A stretch of DNA of 64,000 nucleotides from Lotus japonicus. Lineage: Eukaryota > Streptophyta > Magnoliopsida > Fabales > Fabaceae. Shown piece by piece: positions 56,361 to 64,000 of this stretch (its first letter is position 1; every line of letters begins with the position of its first letter). The stretch spans positions 79,923,093 through 79,987,092 of the forward strand of contig NC_080042.1 in assembly GCF_012489685.1 (NCBI RefSeq). The letters are read 5' to 3'. The position numbers and the translations under genes are program-made. The notes under the pieces were generated by a model that saw nothing but the letters and a program-made list of their open reading frames with translations, was not told the DNA's origin and made no database searches.

Positions 56361-58760
56361 AAGTTTAGGTATGCATATGCGTTATGCGATTAAATTTAAT
56401 TCTTTACTTTTTTGAAATTTTATGCAATGAATAATATCTTTAAGAAGTTTTTATCTGGTTCCATGTTAATTTCCATGGTTTTCGCCCATTTCTTACCGCT
56501 CATAGGTTATTGATATTCCCATACCACATATATCCGTTGTCCAGGTTCACAGATTTAGAGTGCTTTTCATCAATCTTTTAGCAACGAATAGATCGTCAGA
56601 TTGGGTAAGCCAGAAACGCCACAACATGCCTTCACTTCACCAAAATCTGGACGTGTCCTACATATAAAATCTAATCCAGTATAGTTATGGTACACCAAAA
56701 ATGAGCTATGTATTTTGTTGGCTAGGAATAGATATTGCAACTGCAATTGTGAGTAGAAGGGGATTAATTGACCGTGTGGCACTCATAGGACCACATCATC
56801 CGTTCTCCAATTAAACCGCTAAGCCCCATATATATGCAATTATTTAGAATTGCATGCATGATGCATGTATCTATGTGAAATAAATATTAATATAATTATA
56901 AATAAAAATCCAAGATAACTTTCAAAATCATACGGGAAAAACAATAACATTATTGTGAATTTTATTCCGAAGAATGGAGATAATGGAGAATGATAAAAGA
57001 CTGTATGGGGATTTTTTTTTAACTAAGATATATATCCACATTTGATAATTGTGAGACTAACATTCTCAGCTCACGTCAGCGCATTAAGTAGTATTTGATC
57101 AATAATTTTTTTAATTAGTACAAGGAATTTTTAATCTCCATGTGTAGCATGTTTTTTCTACATTAAGTTAACATGTGGTACTGTATATATGGTATTTTGT
57201 TTTATTATAAACTTTTGAGAAATTTAATTATGATTAAAATCTAGCTCTGCTGACTGAGAGATGGTGAAAATAAATTGTGTTGATGTATTATATTTTCTAA
57301 GGATATGGATACTTTATATAATCAAAATATACATGCGTAAAAAGAATGATGATGGTACGTACATTATATACATTATATCATTTTAAAAATAGACCTCTAA
57401 TGGAGTTTCAAAAAAAAAAAATAGACCTCTAATGGGATCCACATAGAGCATCTCAGCGCCGGGTCAAGGTTATCCTTGAAACCAATTGTATGTGGAACCC
57501 ATAAGTTCCATCCATATTGCTAAGTATATGAATGAGACTGGCTACATATGGTTGAAAAGGATGAGGTGTCCTAACTGTTACACCATATAAACTCTTGTGA
57601 TGGGGTATTATTTGCAGTTAATTAAATTTCCCTTTTTGTGATAAATTCATATTCTGCCATCCTCAAGTTATTAATCTGCAAATACTTGGCTTTCAGTCAA
57701 GGAGTACTAATTCTTGTGGCCTTATATCTTCTGTTTTCTATCAAAATATATATTGATCAATTTCTCTTTTGTCAATATATCTTGTGAGATCCAAGCGATA
57801 AACGAGTTTAGCAAAGTTCTTTTTCTTTAAAAAAAAAATTCATGCATATATATGAAACAGGTGGCATAGAGACCAAAATATCAGTTGATACAAACGGTTC
57901 AACCTCAGAAGGTACCTCCTCTAGCAGTGGCGGATCCAGAAACCGGGTTAGGGGTTCAAATTTTTGAAATGAACACATCGATAAAAATATAATAAAAAAC
58001 AACTTTAATATGTTTATACATAAAAAATTATACAAGTCATAGTTGTCCTCTACGTGATTTCATATTCTGAAATCGTTGAACAACTTACGCTAACCCTAAC
58101 GATTCTTTTCTCCCCTCAATTGAGAGAAAACTGAATAAAGTTAAATCTTACAGAAAAATATAAAAGCGACTTTCTCTTATCATTTTACTTACTAACGAAA
58201 ATAGCAATTAAATAAGTAAAAACAGATGAAAAAGTACCCATCACTTGAAATTTTGTATATGCAAATATTTATGTATATATGCACATGCAATTGAATTTCT
58301 ATTGTACTATACTGAATTCATGTTCTTCATTCTGTTTATGTTATTAGTTGCCCTTACAAAGAAATTGTTTCTTCGCCAACTTGAGGTGACACAACTACAA
58401 CACGTTCCGATTTTAACTCTCGTCTTCCCGTAGGATAATGGTTCATTTGAATCTCTCTAGCTCCAATAAAGTCTCAGTTAGTTGACAACACTCCTCGATG
58501 AATCTCCGATGCTCCTATCTAAGAGTGGACCTTTCCCTAACATGTCACTAGCGTCTTGCCTAATAGTCTGTATGTGTTTTCACTCTATTCTACCTTATAT
58601 TTTTTTTAAAGAATCTTTATTTCAAATTAATATATGCGTTTTTGGGTGGGTAAGTAATTGCCTTTTGTCTCTATTGTCTCTATCTTTCCAAATTTAGAAT
58701 CCAAGTTAAGTAACTAACCCAAGCCCAACCATGTAGCAGTAGCGCGCCCTCTTGCGGGTA
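56361..58760. other. Gene-poor AT-rich region with transposon-like pieces
   Basis: The unit aaatagacctctaatgg is directly repeated near 57387 and 57419. At about 57924 cagtggcggatccagaaacc appears, a motif frequently found at the end of small plant transposons. No gene was recognised before the PB1 gene promoter. Confidence 0.35.
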
Positions 58761-58770
58761 AAAAAAGACC

Positions 58771-58781
58771 CTATAAATAAG
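58771..58781 (+). promoter_or_regulatory. TATA box of the PB1-domain gene
   Basis: ctataaataag lies 153 bases before the start codon at 58924. A pyrimidine-rich leader (58830-58880) follows. Confidence 0.6.
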
Positions 58782-58923
58782 GGACAGATGACAGCAAAGT
58801 TAGGCTTGAAGGCGCTACTCCAAACTCCAAAGCACCTTCTTCTATACTCTCCTTCCCTTCCCTCACTTTCTCCATTCAAAACTGGGCTACCTTCCTCAAC
58901 CCGAATCCAAGCCCGAGCCCAAC

Positions 58924-59719
58924 ATGTTCGGATCCTCCCAACCCGCTCCCAAATCCTCCATCAAATTCCTCTGCAGCTACGGCGGCAAAATCCTCCCCCG
59001 TTACCCCGACGGCAAGCTCCGCTACCTCGGCGGCCACACCCGCGTCCTCGCCGTAGATCGCTCCATTCCATTTTCCGGTTAGTCTCTCTCTCTCACAGTT
59101 AATTTCTCACTCATCGATTCGTTATGCGATAAAATGAAGAATGAGATTGAGATTGAGATTGCGATTGCTAACCGTAATAATCGCGTGTGATGCAGAACTC
59201 CTCTCGAAGCTGGAAGAGCTCTGCGGCTCCTCCGTGAGACACCTTCGCTGCCAGTTACCGGAGGAAGACCTTGACGCTTTGGTTTCCATCACTTCCGACG
59301 AGGATCTCGCCAACCTCGTCGAGGAATACGATCGCGTGGCGTCGCCGCCACCGTCCTCGTTGAAGATCCGAGTGTTCCTTCCGCCGCAGAGATCGTCGAA
59401 CAAGGTTTCCACGCCGCATCCGTCTCTGTCAAAATCAGCATCTTCATCTTCGTCCACCTCATCCGCGTCCTCGGTGTCGTCTTCGTCATCATATTGCAGC
59501 CAGACCGGCGGTGGTTCTGGCCAGAGGAATACGGTGGCGACGGCTCCGGTGGTACACCGCTGTGTCCATCAGATGTCGCCGCCGATGGCGTATCCGGTTG
59601 GCGTGGAGCAATCTTTTCGAAGGAATAATATTCCTCTGCCTCGCCAGGGTTACCATGGTCAGGGAAACGGTGGCCACTCGTATCTGATCCACAACGGCAA
59701 CCACTGGCAAAAAGATTAA
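58924..59719 (+). CDS. PB1 (octicosapeptide/Phox/Bem1p) domain protein; 2 exons
   Basis: Exons 58924-59077 and 59196-59719 join to 225 residues. The PB1 domain spans about residues 12-105. It carries the basic-cluster motif IKFLCSYGGKILPRYPDGKLRY-type start (Lys14, Lys23), GGHTRVLAVDRSIPF, then ELLSKLEELCGSS. The acidic end SITSDEDLANLVEEYDR corresponds to the OPCA motif, so the domain appears type I/II and able to bind both ways. The rest is a Ser-rich, low-complexity tail (about 130-160) and a Gly/His/Asn-rich C-terminus. PB1 domains mediate heterotypic protein dimerisation. The partner is unknown. It resembles Arabidopsis At1g70640 in gene structure and location. An exon near 60197-60263, following a gcag acceptor, could be a spliced 3' UTR. 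Confidence 0.88.
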
Positions 59720-61440
59720 GAAGCGGTTCTGATTAAAAGAAAGAATTAGAAAATGGATATAAGAAATTTTACGATAAATATAGAAGAAGATTAAAATCAA
59801 GTCAAAAAGGAGAGGGGAAAAGTCATGTAAAATGGGACTGTAAAATGGTTGAGAAGAATTGCGGTTACATTGTGATCCAATTGCTTGCTTGCACATTAAT
59901 GAATTTCTCTCCAATTTCGTTCTGGCTCCATTTTTGTTACTATGGTGAGTTTGTTTGTCTGTCTTGTTTATTTTCTCTGTGTCTTCTTCGTGGTTTTGAA
60001 CTCCATTGCTGATCAAATTGGTTCTCGTAATTTCATTAAGAACCTAATGTTGGTTTGTGCTCTGGCTATAATCCATGGCGAATATTGTCTTAGTTTCTTC
60101 CTTTCTCATCAGTGTCGTAACTAGTTTTTACAGTTATTTTTTTAGGTAAGGGTTTGTATTTCGATTGATCAGTAATTTAACATCTCTATTTGCAGGTATA
60201 ACTGAGGACTGGAAAATGTTAATCAGCACAAGATATGGCTGCTGTTGGACACGCTTCCACTGTAAGTTTTTCCACCCACGTGAATTTGGCTAGGCCAAAC
60301 AAAGTTATGCATCCTTTGATAGATGGCTCTCATTATTATTCATTATGTTATAATTGCTTGGCAGTTTATCCTTGCTTTGATGTTCCTTGAATTCCTTGTC
60401 CACATTTTTATTTTAAATTCCTTTCTTTGGAGACCAGCTAGATGGAAATAGTTAGAGATGGAGATAGGGTGCCATAAGTAATAAGTCTCACCTAAGATGG
60501 AGAGAAATGAGTGTGAGAGTATAAATTTTGGCGCCGGCTATGGTGCATCACCCTTCCAAATCATGTATAGGTGCTCACCCCTCACATCCAACGCAAATGC
60601 TAGTGCTTCAAATTCAATGTGTAAACGTGTTCCTGTCTTGTCTTTGTGGTTTAGCCATGGTTTGCTATTTTCTTAACTTCCCAAACCCAACAACAATTCA
60701 ATCTGCAAGACCAAAATTCAAGCTTGATTCAAGGGGAATTTTACTAAATGCACATCTAAAATTCAAGCTTGATTCAAAGCTATTGTCTTCCTTGCCTCGT
60801 GTTCTATTGGTGTGATTGTGTGAATGCTCAATAAAGGACTGACCAAGATGGAGCATGGAGGTTGGGATTTCATCAAGTAGTACCTACGCACCCAATCCGT
60901 CATTCTCCATCCTCCTCATAATGAACCCTTTTATCTCGTTCCTCTCAGCCACTTGGCATTCTAGCTCCTCTGCCCAAGCCCTCGACCCCTCCACCATTGA
61001 CCCAACAAGCACTTCTCCTCCGCACGCTAGACGTTCAGGTGAATGAGAGGCAAAGATCTCGCCCCCTCCCCACCGTTGTTGGCCTTGGAGTTCTAGCATC
61101 ACGATGACATCACTTCCTTCCTCCGCGCGCATTCCAGAGGTTGGTGGAGGAGCATTGCTAGGAAGATGGAGAAAGCTGAGGCCTGTGTAGGAATGCAAGA
61201 GCTTCTTTGCTTCTTTATCAGTCCTCTTGCCGAGGGATGAAGGATTGGTTTTTCGGTCTGTTGCCATTGCAATGCCAATGTCATCGCAGGAATTAAAGGA
61301 GATAATGGGAGATGGGAGAAAATAATTTGAATTAGGTGTTTTAGTCATTTTACTCCTTCAATCTCAGGCATCCAATATTTTATTATCAATTTTTTTTTTA
61401 TAAGCCCAATATTTTATTATCATATCAAATGGTAATAAAA
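59720..61440. other. 3' flank of the PB1 gene and unassigned DNA
   Basis: Around 60884-61348 the minus strand is open for 154 codons with fairly GC-rich composition, but no family was recognised and no splice context is evident. A direct repeat, aaattcaagcttgattcaa, lies near 60715 and 60760. Confidence 0.3.
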
Positions 61441-61465
61441 CTGATAAGAGTTTAATTTCTATGCA

Positions 61466-61605
61466 CCGACGGTGTAAAGTTTTTTTACACCAACAACCAA
61501 TCAGATTTCAAGGATGTTAGATAATCTCTCTTTTTATTTAATTTCATTAATTGACGCGGCACATCCTTAAAATCTGATTGGTTGACGGTGTAATCTTTTT
61601 TCTCA
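61466..61605. mobile_element. MITE with long inverted arms
   Basis: A left arm containing ttacaccaacaaccaatcag and atttcaaggatgt (about 61475-61517) pairs with a right arm acatccttaaaatctgattg followed by gttgacggtgtaatc (61561-61595). Only a few mismatches occur over about 40 bases. About 45 AT-rich bases form the loop. The pattern is a typical short palindromic MITE. Target duplications were not resolved. Confidence 0.6.
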
Positions 61606-62589
61606 ACTGATAAAACTATCATGCACACATACATGACTTATTCGATCATGCACCTGAGCCGTGGCCATAAATTTATACTCATTTTCTCATATTATCCATC
61701 TATATACGTCTGGTAGAATTGTCTTTCATGTGAGACTCCATGCATTAATTTATTTTGAACTCACATTCTTTGAATTCTTTGCAGTTGTGTCCTCTTCTCT
61801 GCATAAATTGTCTCTCTGCTTCTCATTCCTTTTGAATAACTAATGATAGAATTCAAGTTCAGCTCTGTGTTTTAGCCAGATTCAAATGAACTGCAAGGGT
61901 GTTTGCTTCCACAGTTCCACGTGCTACTCAGAATCTCATATTGATGGACTCAAAATGGCTCATGTGTATACGTGGTTTCTGGAGACATACACGATTTTTC
62001 TACAAACTTCCAAACTTGCTGTATGAAACACCATACAAATATACAATGGCCCCAAAAGAGAAAAAAAAAAAAAAAAGAACACCGGACCACATGTATGAAC
62101 ATAAAAAAAGAGATGCCGATGCGAAGTCTGAAACGCATGTCATTGCCCATTGGCATGAGGGACCAAAGTCACGCCGGAGATAGAATTAATGAACACATCA
62201 TAATCATAGTGAAAATTAAAACCCTTTCAAGACAGCTGGGACTTAGAATGTTCAAATAATAGGACCATAATAAAATGAAAATGTTTTTCTTTTTAAAAAT
62301 GAAGAAAAAGTAGCATAAAAGAACAAAGATACATAATAATAAAGATAACTATCATCTCTTCGTCGGAGATGGTGCAAGAAAGATCCTTAATTTCGCTTTC
62401 TCAGTTTTGGAAGAGATATGAGAGATATCCACACACCTAATTTACTTGGACACTATTAATTAGATAATAATTAAAATAATGCCAAATGAAGAAATGAGTG
62501 ATGGTTCAAGTAGTTTATATTTGCTTCCTTTTAAGCAATATCTTAAGTTTGAATATTGTGTAAAAGAAAAAACATCACTCACATAACTA

Positions 62590-62731
62590 ATCTGGGGAAG
62601 GGTAGCTCACTTGTTGATCTAAGGGAATGAAGAGATTTGCAGGATGAAGGGTCAGGATTCGAATCCTGGTGAAGGAACTAATTTACTAACAATTAACAAC
62701 TAACATTGGCCTATAAAAAAAAAAAAAAACT
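62590..62731 (+). mobile_element. tRNA-derived SINE with poly(A) tail
   Basis: An A-box-like gggtagctcacttgttgatc (62600-62619) and a clear B box, ggattcgaatcc (62655-62666), are followed by a non-tRNA body and an A tract (62717-62731). This is the layout of a plant SINE on the plus strand. It is only distantly similar to the SINE near 9112. Confidence 0.65.
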
Positions 62732-63959
62732 CACAGAACTAATCTCTAAATGACATAATTTCCTACCCCACCATATCTTTTTCTACTATCTCTTTTAGGT
62801 TATTCTTTTGTGTTATTTAAGAAAATAAGGGATTAACAAATTTAGGATACTTAAGTATTTGTTGGAAAAATAAATTGAATGTGGAACTTAACTTGATACA
62901 AGGAAAAAAAATACTTTCGTCCTTATTTTATAAGATAACATTAGTTTTAGTGTCTCTATATTAAAAACAGTCCATTTTAATCCTCGTAATTTAAAAATAA
63001 AGTGACTTTTATTCCTTCAGTTTTTTTTATAAGCAAATGTTAGTTGTTAGTAATGTTAGTAAATTAGTCATCACATAATCACTCAAACCTTCATATCATT
63101 TTCACCCTTACCCCATCATGTAGGACTCTAGAACACTAAAGAAACTCCCACTCCTCACCCGCCAGCCAGTCAAGTTCACCTTTGCATTGGCCTCCACATG
63201 CATCGTCCCAAACCCAACCTCCACCCACACATGAAGTAACCAACCCCTCATCGGGGCAACCACAAGTACCATCCTGACCCACACCACCACACCATTTCCC
63301 ACCAAAGTGAGAACCACTAAGTCGCGGTGGTTGTATGACCCAAACCTCGCCTAAGCCCCTCACTCCCAACCTTCATACCCATACCAGACCACAACATAGT
63401 AACCACCACCCCTCACCTTGTAAACTCACTTATCCATAAACCTTCCACTATCCCATCCCCTAAAACCCAATTTCAATCAAGAACAAAAACCACATCATCG
63501 GACCTCCCACAACCACCACAAACTCGTACATGATCTAAACTCCGTCGCACCAAGATTGAGCCATTCACTCCTCCAGACCAACAACCCATTATCCATCTCT
63601 ATACCACTAGAGCCTCACCCAAACACTAGGAAATACAACGAGACCTTATAGGCGAGATGAAGCATTGTTGTAAAACTGGAAGGTCTTGGGCTTGTCGAAT
63701 TGCGAGCTTGAAGATATTGAGGATTTGGTTAAGAGGTTGAGCTCGATGGTGGTGAAAGAACAATGAAGTGATCTACAATGAGGTAGTTTGTGGAGTGACG
63801 ACAGAGATCGAGGTTGTAACGGTGCAAGGGCTGTTGGCGGGAGAGGTTGAGAGAGGTCACGAGGTTTGTTGGTGTGGAAGTTGTCTCAACTGTGGTGAAA
63901 GGTAATGAGGGTTGGGTTTTGTTGTCTGCTTGGGTTTGGCTTTTATGTTTCAGTGGGTT
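62732..63959. other. Repeat-like intergenic DNA
   Basis: AT-rich to 63060. From 63100 to about 63700 it becomes strongly C-rich on the plus strand, with scattered open stretches but no recognisable domain. It may be the inside of a transposon. Confidence 0.3.
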
Positions 63960-64000
63960 CACTACACAAAAATTGTTATCACCGACGGCCATAAAAATGC
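63960..64000 (+). mobile_element. CACTA transposon terminus, running off the window
   Basis: CACTACACAAAAATTG at 63960, followed by ttatcaccgacggccataaa, is a good match to plant En/Spm (CACTA) terminal inverted repeats and their first subterminal motif. The element continues beyond the window. Confidence 0.65.

Noticed and set aside
62600..62666. Second possible tRNA gene with a perfect B box
   Set aside because: There is no anticodon arm or acceptor stem, and a poly(A) tail follows. It is a SINE.

Overview
This is nuclear DNA from a flowering plant, a eudicot and quite possibly a legume (the legume placement is inference). Genes have GT-AG introns, AT-rich intergenic DNA, plant transposon relics, a plant tRNA-Asp and a fragment of chloroplast 16S rRNA. 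Nothing bacterial or viral in organisation was seen.

Layout, left to right: a small CACTA-type element (446-863); a 13-exon peroxisomal glutamate:glyoxylate aminotransferase (1924-7858, +) with a foldback element and a solo LTR in its introns; a SINE (about 9112-9235); a SIAMESE-related CDK inhibitor (10392-10754, +); a possible LTR-element relic; an F-box/Sel1-repeat protein (15523-17720, +); tRNA-Asp(GUC) (18850-18921, -); an intronless ARMADILLO REPEAT ONLY protein (21385-23205, -); possible exons of an unrecognised minus-strand gene (26538-29959) around a broken KRI1-like gene copy and two head-to-head hAT transposase relics; an 8-exon MATE transporter (31994-35336, +); ribosomal protein L27a (37650-38090, -) with telo-box and site II promoter motifs; an 18-exon plastid ABC half-transporter of the ABCB26/TAP1 type (39971-46701, +) carrying a Ty1/copia remnant and a GC-AG intron; a PADRE/DUF4228 protein (47716-48435, +); the plastid phosphate transporter PHT2;1 (49128-52201, -); a long gene-poor stretch with a NUPT and transposon relics; a PB1-domain protein (58924-59719, +); then repeats up to the start of another CACTA element at the right edge (63960).

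The genes are ordinary unlinked housekeeping and regulatory genes, not a pathway cluster. They cover photorespiration in peroxisomes, plastid transport, translation and cell-cycle or ubiquitin regulation. From memory, the order echoes two duplicated Arabidopsis chromosome 1 blocks: RPL27aB, MATE and GGT1 near At1g23290-23310, and GGT2, F-box, RPL27aC, ABCB26 and PB1 near At1g70580-70640.

The most unusual structure is the near-palindromic pair of hAT transposase fragments (about 28015-28355 and 28395-28750) lying inside the KRI1-like pseudogene. If transcribed, it would fold into a long hairpin. Exon boundaries were fixed by reading splice sites and checking that joined exons keep frame; there is no transcript evidence.
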